Assembly (NCBI GenBank): GCA_003645215.1
Contig: QNEM01000024.1
Coordinates: 1-14,461 of the forward strand
Direction of reading: 5' to 3'
Length of the DNA: 14,461 nt
Source of the DNA: Gammaproteobacteria bacterium
GTDB taxonomy: Bacteria; Pseudomonadota; Gammaproteobacteria; Eutrophobiales; Eutrophobiaceae
A program made the position numbers and the translations under genes. The notes below the pieces were generated by a model. That model worked only from the letters and a program-made list of their open reading frames with translations. It ran no database searches and had not been told where the DNA came from. Of the stretch, positions 1 to 7,316 are shown piece after piece (within the stretch, counting starts at the first letter, position 1; every line of letters starts with the position of its first letter).

Positions 1-318
1 ATTAAAAAATACAGGCATCACACACAGTTGCAGGTCAACCTGGAGACCGGCAGGACGCATCAGATCCGTGTGCATATGACATGGTGTCACTACCCTATCG
101 TTGGTGATCCTGTGTATGGCACCAAGAAACAACTGGTGAAAGGAATGGATCCGAAGCTTGCCAGCATCGTTACTTCCTTTCCGAGACAGGCCCTGCATGC
201 ACGCGCGATTCAACTGTTACATCCACAGAATGATGAATCAATGACATGGAAAGCACCTGTTCCCGAAGATATGACAGAACTTATCGATGCACTTGAACTA
301 GATGCAAAACAGCAATGA
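1..318 (+). CDS. rluD: 23S rRNA pseudouridine synthase RluD, 3' end only
   Basis: Partial gene: the reading frame is open from base 1, so the 5' part, including the catalytic aspartate motif, lies outside the window. About 105 C-terminal residues remain. They carry the conserved RluA-family segment TGRTHQIRVHM, followed by HYPIVGDPVYG and a tail (RQALHA, then W-KAPVPEDM-ELI) that matches my memory of E. coli RluD closely. The family converts specific uridines of 23S rRNA helix 69 (1911, 1915, 1917 in E. coli) to pseudouridine and matters for ribosome assembly. The stop codon overlaps the start of pgeF as ATGA (315-318), so the two are probably cotranslated. RluD rather than RluC or RluA is chosen on tail similarity and on the pgeF neighbour, which is the usual rluD arrangement. 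Confidence 0.93.
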   Translation: MKKYRHHTQLQVNLETGRTHQIRVHMTWCHYPIVGDPVYGTKKQLVKGMDPKLASIVTSFPRQALHARAIQLLHPQNDESMTWKAPVPEDMTELIDALELDAKQQ

Positions 319-1079
319 AAAATAACCCAAATGAGCTGGCCTGGCTTGCGGCAGACTGGCCCGCGCCTCCTCATATTCATGCTGGAAGCACCCTGCGTTC
401 CGGTGGGGTCAGTAAACCTCCCTATGATCAGCTCAATCTCGGAATGCATGTAAACGATGAGCAAGGCTGTGTTTTGAGGAACAGGGAACGACTTGCCAGG
501 GAATTGAAGTTACCCGCAGAACCTGTCTGGCTTAATCAGGAACATGGAAATAATATTATTCGTCTGGATTCGCAGGAAAATTCAGAAACAATAATTAACA
601 CCGCAGATGGGAGTTACGCAACAGAGGCAAATAAAGTATGTGCTGTTATGACCGCAGACTGTCTACCTCTATTATTGTGTAATAACGAAGGGACACAGAT
701 TGCGGCGGTACATGTTGGTTGGCGAGGATTTAGCAAAAATATCATTTCTGTCGCACTTGAAAAATTTACCTGTCCTAATAAGAATATTATGGCCTGGCTT
801 GGACCTTGTATCAGTGCGGCTCACTATGAAATAGATACAACTGTTTACCATGCTGCCGGGAAAGTCTTTGCGGGTGCTGAAGAATGTTTTATTGAAACAG
901 GTGCGGAACATTGGTTGATGGATCTAAAACAACTGGTAAACAAGCAATTGACTACTTTGCAGGTAGGGCATATTTCTACCAGCCCTTATTGTACGTATTC
1001 TGAGCAAACCCGTTTTTTTTCCCATCGTCGGGATGGAACTACTGGACGTACAGCAAGCCTGATCTGGATAGATAGTTAA
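315..1079 (+). CDS. pgeF: Peptidoglycan editing factor PgeF (YfiH / multicopper polyphenol oxidase-like family)
   Basis: 254 residues, the usual family length. The three metal ligands are visible: H77 (in NQEHG), C116 (in TADCLPLL) and H133 (in AAVHVGWRG). The other signature blocks are GPCISAAHYE near 163-172 and the C-terminal CTYSEQTRFFSHRRDG from 226. The family (DUF152, 'laccase-domain') was long annotated as polyphenol oxidase. In E. coli YfiH prevents wrong amino acids such as L-Ser from remaining at position 2 of the peptidoglycan stem peptide, and related proteins show purine nucleoside phosphorylase or adenosine deaminase activity. No signal peptide is seen, so it is cytoplasmic. 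The start overlaps the rluD stop by ATGA and there is no strong Shine-Dalgarno sequence, which points to translational coupling. Confidence 0.94.
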   Translation: MKNNPNELAWLAADWPAPPHIHAGSTLRSGGVSKPPYDQLNLGMHVNDEQGCVLRNRERLARELKLPAEPVWLNQEHGNNIIRLDSQENSETIINTADGSYATEANKVCAVMTADCLPLLLCNNEGTQIAAVHVGWRGFSKNIISVALEKFTCPNKNIMAWLGPCISAAHYEIDTTVYHAAGKVFAGAEECFIETGAEHWLMDLKQLVNKQLTTLQVGHISTSPYCTYSEQTRFFSHRRDGTTGRTASLIWIDS

Positions 1080-1160
1080 TCCAGCATGAACTAAGCTTGA
1101 GGAATGGAATTGAACAACTGGTTTTCGGAATAACATAAACAAGCTAAACAGGGAATCTTC

Positions 1161-2585
1161 ATGACTACTAAAAAATCTCGTTTTACCTTTAGTGAAAGTG
1201 TCGATCATATGGTGGATCGAGCATTTAAGGCGCTCGGCACCGATCCAGGTGTAGCCAATGCCATTAAATCCTGTGATGCCGTACTTCAGATCCAGTTTCC
1301 TGTCACCATTAAGAATAAAATTAAAGTTTTCACAGGTTGGCGTGCTACGCACAGTACACATCGCTTACCTGCAAAAGGGGGAATACGATTTGCGCATATC
1401 GTAAACCAGGATGAAGTAGAAGCATTGGCAGCTCTTATGACCTATAAATGCGCCATTGTCGATGTCCCTTTTGGTGGTTCGAAAGGTGGATTATTGATTG
1501 ACCCACGGGATTACAGCCGGGACGAAATGCACCTTATTACCCGGCGCTTCACTCGCGAACTGGTGCGCAAAGGGTTTCTAAGTCCGGCGACTAATGTCCC
1601 GGCACCGGATGTAGGTACCGGGGCAAGGGAAATGGCCTGGATTATGGATACCTACAAACAGCTTCATCCTGAAGACATCGATTACCAGGGCTGCGTTACT
1701 GGTAAACCTGTGCATCATGGAGGAATACAAGGTCGCACAGAGGCAACGGGTCGCGGTGTTGTTTATGCCTTGCGTGAGTTTTTCCGCCATCCTGCTGATC
1801 TGAAGGCAGCAGGTATCAAAGGTGGCCTGGGTGATATGCGCATCGTCATACAGGGTCTGGGCAATGTTGGTTATCACGCAGCAAAATTACTGGAAGAAGA
1901 AGATGAGGCAAAAATTATTGCCATCATTGAACGGGATGGTGTCCTGATTAATGATGACGGACTAAGTGTTGAACATGTCCGACAATACATGAATGAAAAC
2001 GATGGAAATGTTCATGGTTTTCCTGATGCAAGCTATTCAGAAGATGGATTGAAAGCACTGGAGTTAAATTGTGATATTTTGATCCCTGCCGCATTGGAAT
2101 CCCAGATCACGGTAAATAACGCCGAAAATATTAAGGCCAACCTTATCTGTGAAGCGGCTAATGGACCTGTCACTTTTGAAGCAGATGAAATACTCAATAA
2201 ACGCGGTATCACCATCTTGCCTGATGCCTATGTCAATGCAGGCGGTGTTACCGTGTCTTATTTTGAATGGATACGTAATCTTTCACATATCCGTTTTGGC
2301 CGGATGGAGCGACGTTATGACGAAATGCGTGGTCGTCATGTGATCAGTGCCATTGAAGCAATGACTGGTAATGATGTCCCGGATTGGCTTGAAGCGGAGA
2401 TTGTACGCGGTGCTGACGAGCTGGATCTGGTACGTTCAGGCCTTGATGATACCATGCGGCTTGCCTACCAACAGATCAGCCAGGCCAAGGAATCCAATAA
2501 AAAGATAAATGATTTTCGCACAGCTTCCTATGTGGTTGCAGTCTCCAAGATCTCGCGTTCTTACCTCGATATTGGCGTGTATTAG
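1161..2585 (+). CDS. Glutamate dehydrogenase (Glu/Leu/Phe/Val dehydrogenase family)
   Basis: 474 residues. It catalyses the reversible oxidative deamination of glutamate to 2-oxoglutarate and ammonia. The N-terminal substrate domain shows K72 (PAKGG), K96 (TYKCA), catalytic K108 (GGSKGG) and D150 (PAPDVGTG). The Rossmann domain starts near 220 and has GLGNVG at 232-237. K72 together with S366 (VTVSYFEW) corresponds to the pair that binds the gamma-carboxylate in true glutamate dehydrogenases; leucine and phenylalanine dehydrogenases differ there. E257 at the end of the second Rossmann strand suggests NAD preference (inference). An AGGGA ribosome binding site lies at 1150-1154, 6 bases before the ATG. 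The 81-bp gap after pgeF holds only a weak promoter candidate (TTGAAC at 1110-1115 and TAACAT at 1131-1136, short 15-bp spacer). The gene is an unusual insertion between pgeF and clpB. Confidence 0.9.
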   Translation: MTTKKSRFTFSESVDHMVDRAFKALGTDPGVANAIKSCDAVLQIQFPVTIKNKIKVFTGWRATHSTHRLPAKGGIRFAHIVNQDEVEALAALMTYKCAIVDVPFGGSKGGLLIDPRDYSRDEMHLITRRFTRELVRKGFLSPATNVPAPDVGTGAREMAWIMDTYKQLHPEDIDYQGCVTGKPVHHGGIQGRTEATGRGVVYALREFFRHPADLKAAGIKGGLGDMRIVIQGLGNVGYHAAKLLEEEDEAKIIAIIERDGVLINDDGLSVEHVRQYMNENDGNVHGFPDASYSEDGLKALELNCDILIPAALESQITVNNAENIKANLICEAANGPVTFEADEILNKRGITILPDAYVNAGGVTVSYFEWIRNLSHIRFGRMERRYDEMRGRHVISAIEAMTGNDVPDWLEAEIVRGADELDLVRSGLDDTMRLAYQQISQAKESNKKINDFRTASYVVAVSKISRSYLDIGVY

Positions 2586-2672
2586 ATCAAGGAATTTGTG
2601 TTTTGTATATCGTATGTCGGGAGAAGGTAATGGAAAACATAAGCTCTCTTTTTTGATTGATTACCAGCGAAA

Positions 2673-2695
2673 TACACTTCGCGATCTACACTTCG
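2673..2695. repeat. Short direct repeat upstream of clpB
   Basis: TACACTTCG occurs twice, at 2673-2681 and 2687-2695, with a 14-bp period, just upstream of the candidate clpB promoter. The first copy also overlaps a 5-bp inverted repeat, GCGAA-ATACAC-TTCGC (2667-2682). Whether it is an operator or chance cannot be told from one sequence. Confidence 0.4.
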
Positions 2696-2704
2696 AGAAT
2701 CCAG

Positions 2705-2733
2705 CTTGAATTCTTTGTTTCTGCCCTCACTTA
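2705..2733 (+). promoter_or_regulatory. Candidate sigma-32 (RpoH) heat-shock promoter of clpB
   Basis: CTTGAA at 2705-2710 matches the sigma-32 -35 core exactly. After a 13-bp spacer comes CCCTCACTTA (2724-2733), close to the -10 consensus CCCCATtTA. Transcription would start near 2740 and give a short leader of about 28 bases. clpB is a classical RpoH-dependent gene, which supports the reading. The -10 match is imperfect. Confidence 0.5.
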
Positions 2734-2767
2734 TAGATAAGACTTTACGATTCAGAGGAAAATTTTA

Positions 2768-5356
2768 ATGCGTGTTGATAAATTAACTTCAAAATTTCAA
2801 ATGGCGCTGGCTGATGCCCAGAGCCTGGCTCTTGGGCGGGATCAACAGTTTATCGAACCCATTCATCTGATGACCGCCTTGCTGGATCAGGAGGGTGGTA
2901 GCCTCAGGCATATATTAAATACATCAGGTATGAACACCAATCTGTTGCGCTCGCAACTTGGTAATGCCCTGGAGAAACTACCACAGGTAAGTGGCGCGGG
3001 AGGAGAAGTTCATATCTCCAAAGATCTGGATCGTTTATTAAACCTGACAGACAAGTACGCCCAGCAGAGAAATGATCAATATATTTCGAGTGAGTTGTTT
3101 GCCCTGGCCGCCATTGAAGACAAGGGTGAGCTAGGCAGACTGATGCAATCCTGTGGGGCCAACAAACAAAGTATTGAAAATGCGATTAATGATATTCGTG
3201 ATGGACAAAACATAGATGATCCTAATGCCGAGGAGAACCGTCAGGCCCTGGAAAAATATACCATTGACCTCACCGAGCGTGCCGAGCAAGGTAAGCTTGA
3301 TCCTGTTATCGGCAGGGATGAAGAGATCAGACGCACAATACAGGTACTGCAAAGACGCACCAAGAACAATCCCGTATTAATTGGTGAGCCGGGGGTCGGT
3401 AAAACAGCCATTGTCGAAGGTCTTGCCCAAAGAATTATTAATGCAGAAGTCCCTGAAGCCATGAAGAACAAGCGCCTGCTTTCTCTGGACATGGGTGCCT
3501 TAATCGCTGGGGCGAAATTCCGTGGAGAATTTGAAGAACGCCTTAAGGCTGTCCTCAATGACCTGGCAAAACAGGAAGGCCAAATCATTTTGTTTATCGA
3601 TGAAGTCCATACCATGGTCGGTGCCGGCAAGGCTGAAGGTTCAATGGACGCGGGAAATATGCTGAAACCGGCACTTGCTCGTGGTGAATTACATTGCATT
3701 GGTGCCACCACACTGAACGAATTTAGAGAAAACATTGAAAAGGACGCGGCCCTGGAGAGACGTTTTCAGAAAGTCCTGGTAAATGAACCCAGTCTAGAGG
3801 ACACCATTGCTATCTTGCGCGGCTTGAAAGAACGTTACGAGGTTCATCACAATGTTCAAATTACAGATCCGGCGATCATCGCCGCGACAAAACTCTCCCA
3901 TCGATATATCACCGACAGGCAACTCCCGGACAAGGCCATCGATCTGATCGATGAAGCAGCAAGCCGCATCAGTATAGAGATAGACTCCAAACCCGAATCC
4001 ATGGATCGTCTTGAAAGGCGTCTTATCCAGATGAAGATTGAGCGAGAGGCCCTGAAGAAAGAAACGGATGAGGCAACAAAAAATCGTCTCAAGGTTCTTG
4101 AGCAGGATATCGATAATATTGAAAGAGAATACGCGGATCTGGAAGAGATCTGGCTTTCAGAAAAGGCTGCCTTGCAGGGATCACACCAGAGCAAGGAAAA
4201 ACTGGAGCGTGCGCGCATGGAATTCGAGACTGCCAGGCGTGCTGGTGATCTTAGTCGCCTGTCAGAACTTCAATATGGAATTATCCCTGAACTGGAAAAA
4301 GAACTTGAACAGCTGGAACAATCTGAGGTTCAGAGTACACAATTGTTGCGTAATAAAGTGACTGAAAATGAAATTGCAGAGGTTGTCTCTAAATGGACGG
4401 GCATACCGGTTTCCAGAATGCTGGAAGGTGAAAAAGAAAAACTTCTACACATGGAAGACTTTTTACACCAGCGAGTCATTGGTCAGAATGAGGCCATTGC
4501 CTCGGTCTCAGATGCCATCAGGCGTTCACGGGCTGGATTGGCAGATCCAGATCGCCCCAACGGCAGTTTTATGTTCCTGGGTCCTACCGGCGTAGGCAAG
4601 ACTGAGCTCTGTAAAACACTGGCGGAATTTCTGTTTGATACTGAAGAGGCGCTGATACGTATCGATATGTCTGAATATATGGAAAAGCATGCCGTCGCGA
4701 GACTCATAGGCGCACCTCCGGGGTACGTGGGCTATGAACAGGGAGGCTATCTTACGGAGGCAATCAGGCGCAGACCCTATAGCCTGGTCTTGCTCGATGA
4801 GGTAGAAAAGGCGCATCCTGATGTTTTTAACGTGTTGTTACAGGTGCTCGATGATGGACGTTTGACGGATGGGCAGGGACGAACGGTCGATTTTCGTAAT
4901 ACAGTGATCGTCATGACATCAAATCTGGGTTCGGCAGAGATTCAGGCCCTGTCATCAACAGCTGATAGTGAGAGTGATAAATATGAAGATATGAAGACGA
5001 CTGTTCTGAATATCGTCTCCGGACACTTCAGACCAGAATTTATTAATCGTATCGATGATATCGTCGTCTTTCATGCACTGCAGAAAGAAGAAGTCAGGGA
5101 AATTGCCGATATCCAGATAAACCACCTTAGAAAACGTCTGCAGGAACTAGATTTCCAGTTACAAATATCACCTGCCGCTCTGGATCTACTGGGTAATGCC
5201 GGATTTGATCCTGTGTATGGCGCAAGGCCTCTAAAAAGAGTGATACAGAACCAACTGGAAACACCCCTGGCAAAGGAAATATTGTCAGGCAACTATGCTG
5301 CTGGTGAAACTATTAAAATCGATACGAAGAAAGGCGATTTAGTATTCAGTGTTTAA
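2768..5356 (+). CDS. clpB: ATP-dependent disaggregase ClpB (Hsp100)
   Basis: 862 residues, against 857 in E. coli, and highly similar from end to end. It is a cytoplasmic hexameric AAA+ machine that works with DnaK/DnaJ/GrpE to pull proteins out of aggregates. Domains: N-terminal Clp repeat domain 1-145; first ATPase with Walker A GEPGVGKT (206-213), Walker B IILFIDE (273-279), pore-loop F251 and arginines 331-332; coiled-coil M domain about 410-525; second ATPase with Walker A GPTGVGKT (605-612), Walker B LVLLDE (673-678), pore-loop Y653 (GYVGYE), arginine finger R761 and sensor-2 GARPLKR (818-824). All catalytic residues are present. A good Shine-Dalgarno (AGAGGAAA, about 2755-2762) precedes the ATG. 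I see no ATG or GTG near residue 149, where E. coli starts its shorter isoform, so that isoform may be missing here. Confidence 0.98.
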   Translation: MRVDKLTSKFQMALADAQSLALGRDQQFIEPIHLMTALLDQEGGSLRHILNTSGMNTNLLRSQLGNALEKLPQVSGAGGEVHISKDLDRLLNLTDKYAQQRNDQYISSELFALAAIEDKGELGRLMQSCGANKQSIENAINDIRDGQNIDDPNAEENRQALEKYTIDLTERAEQGKLDPVIGRDEEIRRTIQVLQRRTKNNPVLIGEPGVGKTAIVEGLAQRIINAEVPEAMKNKRLLSLDMGALIAGAKFRGEFEERLKAVLNDLAKQEGQIILFIDEVHTMVGAGKAEGSMDAGNMLKPALARGELHCIGATTLNEFRENIEKDAALERRFQKVLVNEPSLEDTIAILRGLKERYEVHHNVQITDPAIIAATKLSHRYITDRQLPDKAIDLIDEAASRISIEIDSKPESMDRLERRLIQMKIEREALKKETDEATKNRLKVLEQDIDNIEREYADLEEIWLSEKAALQGSHQSKEKLERARMEFETARRAGDLSRLSELQYGIIPELEKELEQLEQSEVQSTQLLRNKVTENEIAEVVSKWTGIPVSRMLEGEKEKLLHMEDFLHQRVIGQNEAIASVSDAIRRSRAGLADPDRPNGSFMFLGPTGVGKTELCKTLAEFLFDTEEALIRIDMSEYMEKHAVARLIGAPPGYVGYEQGGYLTEAIRRRPYSLVLLDEVEKAHPDVFNVLLQVLDDGRLTDGQGRTVDFRNTVIVMTSNLGSAEIQALSSTADSESDKYEDMKTTVLNIVSGHFRPEFINRIDDIVVFHALQKEEVREIADIQINHLRKRLQELDFQLQISPAALDLLGNAGFDPVYGARPLKRVIQNQLETPLAKEILSGNYAAGETIKIDTKKGDLVFSV

Positions 5357-5364
5357 TCTCCCGT

Positions 5365-5391
5365 AATATAATAAGCAAGCTTATATATTTT
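5365..5391 (+). terminator. Possible weak terminator after clpB
   Basis: An AT-rich hairpin lies 8 bases after the clpB stop. ATAAGC (5371-5376) pairs with GCTTAT (5379-5384). Skipping A5370 extends the stem by AATAT (5365-5369) against ATATT (5385-5389). A short T stretch follows (5388-5391). The stem is poor in G+C and the T tract is short, so intrinsic termination would be inefficient. Confidence 0.35.
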
Positions 5392-5486
5392 GCTGCATCG
5401 CGATAAATTAATGAATAAACTGTAAACCTGATTTCAGTAAATTTCGAATTCTCTGGTTTTAGTTCTCAAATATCAGTATTCCTACA

Positions 5487-5506
5487 GATTTTTGTAGAGA
5501 AAAATC
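5487..5506. repeat. Perfect 7-bp inverted repeat upstream of pilB
   Basis: GATTTTT (5487-5493) and AAAAATC (5500-5506) are perfect inverted copies separated by GTAGAG. The left arm also takes part in an alternative 5-bp hairpin, CTACA (5482-5486) with TGTAG (5493-5497), so two mutually exclusive folds can be drawn. It lies about 30 bp before the TATAAT box. It could be an operator, a weak terminator or chance in AT-rich DNA. Confidence 0.4.
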
Positions 5507-5532
5507 ATCAAAACTGTTGGTTATTTTCTCAA

Positions 5533-5538
5533 TATAAT
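5533..5538 (+). promoter_or_regulatory. Candidate -10 box for pilBCD
   Basis: A perfect TATAAT lies 23-52 bp before the possible pilB starts. No good -35 is found at 16-18 bp spacing (the region reads AAAACT), so an activator-dependent promoter or a chance match are both possible. Confidence 0.3.
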
Positions 5539-5584
5539 CTAATATTTAGGCGTCAATCCTTTGAAACAAGCTGAAAATCAGAAT

Positions 5585-7306
5585 ATGGCCGTGACAACAA
5601 CAAAGATTCATTTAAGTGGTCTTGCGCGTAAGCTGGTACTTGATGGTTTGCTTGAGCAAGAAGCAGCGGAAAAAGCACATCAGGATGCCCTCAAAAAGAA
5701 GACCCCTCTGGTATCGTATCTGGTTGAGAATGATATCGTCCCTGGTGACAAAATCGCTCTCGCTGCATCTCAGGAGTTTGGTGTTCCTCTGCTTGACATA
5801 AAAAGTATCGAGATTGATCCTGATATCACCAAGTTGGTCAAAGAAGACCTTGTGCAGAAACATCACGCACTACCAATATTCAAGCGCGGCAAACGTCTTT
5901 ATCTGGCGGTCTCTGACCCTACCAATCTGCTGGCACTCGACGAAATAAAGTTTGCAGTCAGTATGAATACCGAAGCCGTCCTGGTCGAAGAAGGCAAACT
6001 CGCCAAGGCCATTGAAAGTGCACTGGATGACGCTGATGGTGGCCTGGATGATATGGATGATGATGATCTGGACGATCTGGATGGCCTCGAAGTTGCAGAG
6101 GACGGAGATAAGGCTGATGATGATGATTCAGAAGTTGACGATGCCCCTGTTGTCCGATTTGTAAACAAGGTTTTGCTCGATGCCATCAAAAAAGGCGGAT
6201 CTGACCTGCACTTTGAACCTTATGAAAAATTCTATCGCGTGCGCTTCCGTATCGATGGTGTATTGGAGGAGGTTGCCAAACCCCCGCTGGCACTGACTAG
6301 AAAGATTGCAGCGCGTATCAAGGTCATGTCGCGAATGGATGTCTCCGAGCGGCGCGTACCTCAGGACGGTCGTATCAAGCTGAAGTTATCCAAGTCCAAG
6401 TCCATTGATTTTCGTGTGAGCACCTGCCCGACATTGTTTGGCGAAAAGATCGTAATGCGTATTCTGGACTCGGATGCTGCAGCCCTGCAGATTGACCAGT
6501 TAGGTTATGAAGATGCACAGAAAGAGGTCTTTCTGGAGAACTTGCACAAACCTTATGGCATGTTTCTGGTTACCGGCCCAACGGGTAGTGGCAAGACCGT
6601 GTCATTGTATACAGGCATCAACATCCTCAACCAGGTGGACATCAATATCTCCACCGCAGAAGATCCCGTCGAAATTAACTTACCCGGTGTCAACCAGGTA
6701 CAGATCGACGAGAAAACAGGCATGACCTTTGAAAAGGCTTTAAAAGCCTTTTTACGCCAGGATCCGGATATTATTCTTGTCGGAGAAATTCGTGATCTCG
6801 GCACAGCAGGTATTGCAGTCAAGGCCGCTCAGACCGGCCATATGGTCATGTCCACATTACATACCAATGACGCACCGCAAACATTGACACGATTACAGGA
6901 TATGGGCATCCAGGCCTTTGCCGTTGCCACCAGCATCAACCTGATTACCGCACAGCGCCTGCTACGAAGAGTACACCCGGACTATAAGAAAGCCGTGGAA
7001 CTACCCAAGGAAGTGTTATTGGATGAAGGTTACACGGAAGAAGAAATCAAAGAGGGATTCACATTATATGAACCAGGTGATGGTGGTGATGATTGTCCCA
7101 GTGGTTACAAAGGTCGGGCGGGCATCTACCAGGTCATGCCTATCTCTGATGCAATGAAAAGATTGATTATCGAGGGTGCTAATGCAGTACAACTCGCCGA
7201 TCAAGCTGCAGAAGAAGGCGTCTGGGATATACGCAAATCAGGCCTGGCAAAGGCCAGACAGGGTGTTACCAGTCTCACTGAAGTCAACCGAGTAACCGTC
7301 GAATAA
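5585..7306 (+). CDS. pilB: Type IV pilus extension ATPase PilB
   Basis: 573 residues from the ATG at 5585. An in-frame TTG at 5561 would add 8 residues; neither start has a strong Shine-Dalgarno, and the ATG form fits the usual PilB length. PilB is the cytoplasmic hexameric ATPase that powers pilin polymerisation at the inner-membrane platform PilC. Seen: N-terminal MshE/T2SSE_N-like domain (about 1-145), a very acidic linker (148-186, mostly Asp), Walker A GPTGSGKT (331-338), Asp box around AEDPVE (358-363), Walker B IILVGE (396-401, catalytic E401) and His box with H419 and H426. The C-terminal zinc tetracysteine of typical PilB is missing: the first CxxC position reads VHPDY (463-467) and the second keeps only C504. 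The protein has just two cysteines, C281 and C504. The core and tail (GYKGRAGIYQVM, then VTSLTEVNRVT) otherwise match PilB well. Confidence 0.95.
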   Translation: MAVTTTKIHLSGLARKLVLDGLLEQEAAEKAHQDALKKKTPLVSYLVENDIVPGDKIALAASQEFGVPLLDIKSIEIDPDITKLVKEDLVQKHHALPIFKRGKRLYLAVSDPTNLLALDEIKFAVSMNTEAVLVEEGKLAKAIESALDDADGGLDDMDDDDLDDLDGLEVAEDGDKADDDDSEVDDAPVVRFVNKVLLDAIKKGGSDLHFEPYEKFYRVRFRIDGVLEEVAKPPLALTRKIAARIKVMSRMDVSERRVPQDGRIKLKLSKSKSIDFRVSTCPTLFGEKIVMRILDSDAAALQIDQLGYEDAQKEVFLENLHKPYGMFLVTGPTGSGKTVSLYTGINILNQVDINISTAEDPVEINLPGVNQVQIDEKTGMTFEKALKAFLRQDPDIILVGEIRDLGTAGIAVKAAQTGHMVMSTLHTNDAPQTLTRLQDMGIQAFAVATSINLITAQRLLRRVHPDYKKAVELPKEVLLDEGYTEEEIKEGFTLYEPGDGGDDCPSGYKGRAGIYQVMPISDAMKRLIIEGANAVQLADQAAEEGVWDIRKSGLAKARQGVTSLTEVNRVTVE

Positions 7307-7316
7307 GGGAACAACC

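Larger units (their letters stand above)
5357..5560. other. AT-rich intergenic spacer between clpB and the pil genes
   Basis: This is the longest non-coding stretch in the window (204 bp, or 228 bp if pilB starts at 5585). It holds the weak clpB terminator candidate, an inverted repeat at 5487-5506 and a TATAAT box at 5533-5538. I find no open reading frame with a prepilin leader, so no pilA is hidden here, and no convincing sigma-54 GG-N10-GC element. Confidence 0.6.

Noticed and set aside
924..1361. Minus-strand reading frame across the pgeF-dehydrogenase junction (145 codons)
   Set aside because: It overlaps two solid genes, has no ribosome binding site or recognisable motif, and spans the intergenic gap by chance.
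2615..2660. Terminator after the dehydrogenase (GAGA ... TCTC followed by T6)
   Set aside because: The stem is only 4 bp with a loop of about 20 bases, which is too weak to call despite the T run.
2509..2709. Plus-strand reading frame running out of the dehydrogenase gene into the clpB spacer
   Set aside because: Half of it is out of frame inside the dehydrogenase, it has no ribosome binding site, and its predicted protein has no family-like pattern.
3191..3300. Internal start for a short ClpB isoform as in E. coli
   Set aside because: No ATG or GTG codon lies in frame near residue 149; only a GAGGAG stretch resembles a ribosome binding site.
3241..3735. Long reading frame on the minus strand inside clpB (164 codons)
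   Set aside because: It is fully antisense to a highly conserved gene, is rich in Ser, Arg and Ala as expected from the reverse complement of clpB codons, and matches no family I know.
6040..6130. Tandem repeat of GAT codons as a non-coding repeat
   Set aside because: The stretch is in frame in pilB and encodes its acidic linker, so it is explained by coding sequence.
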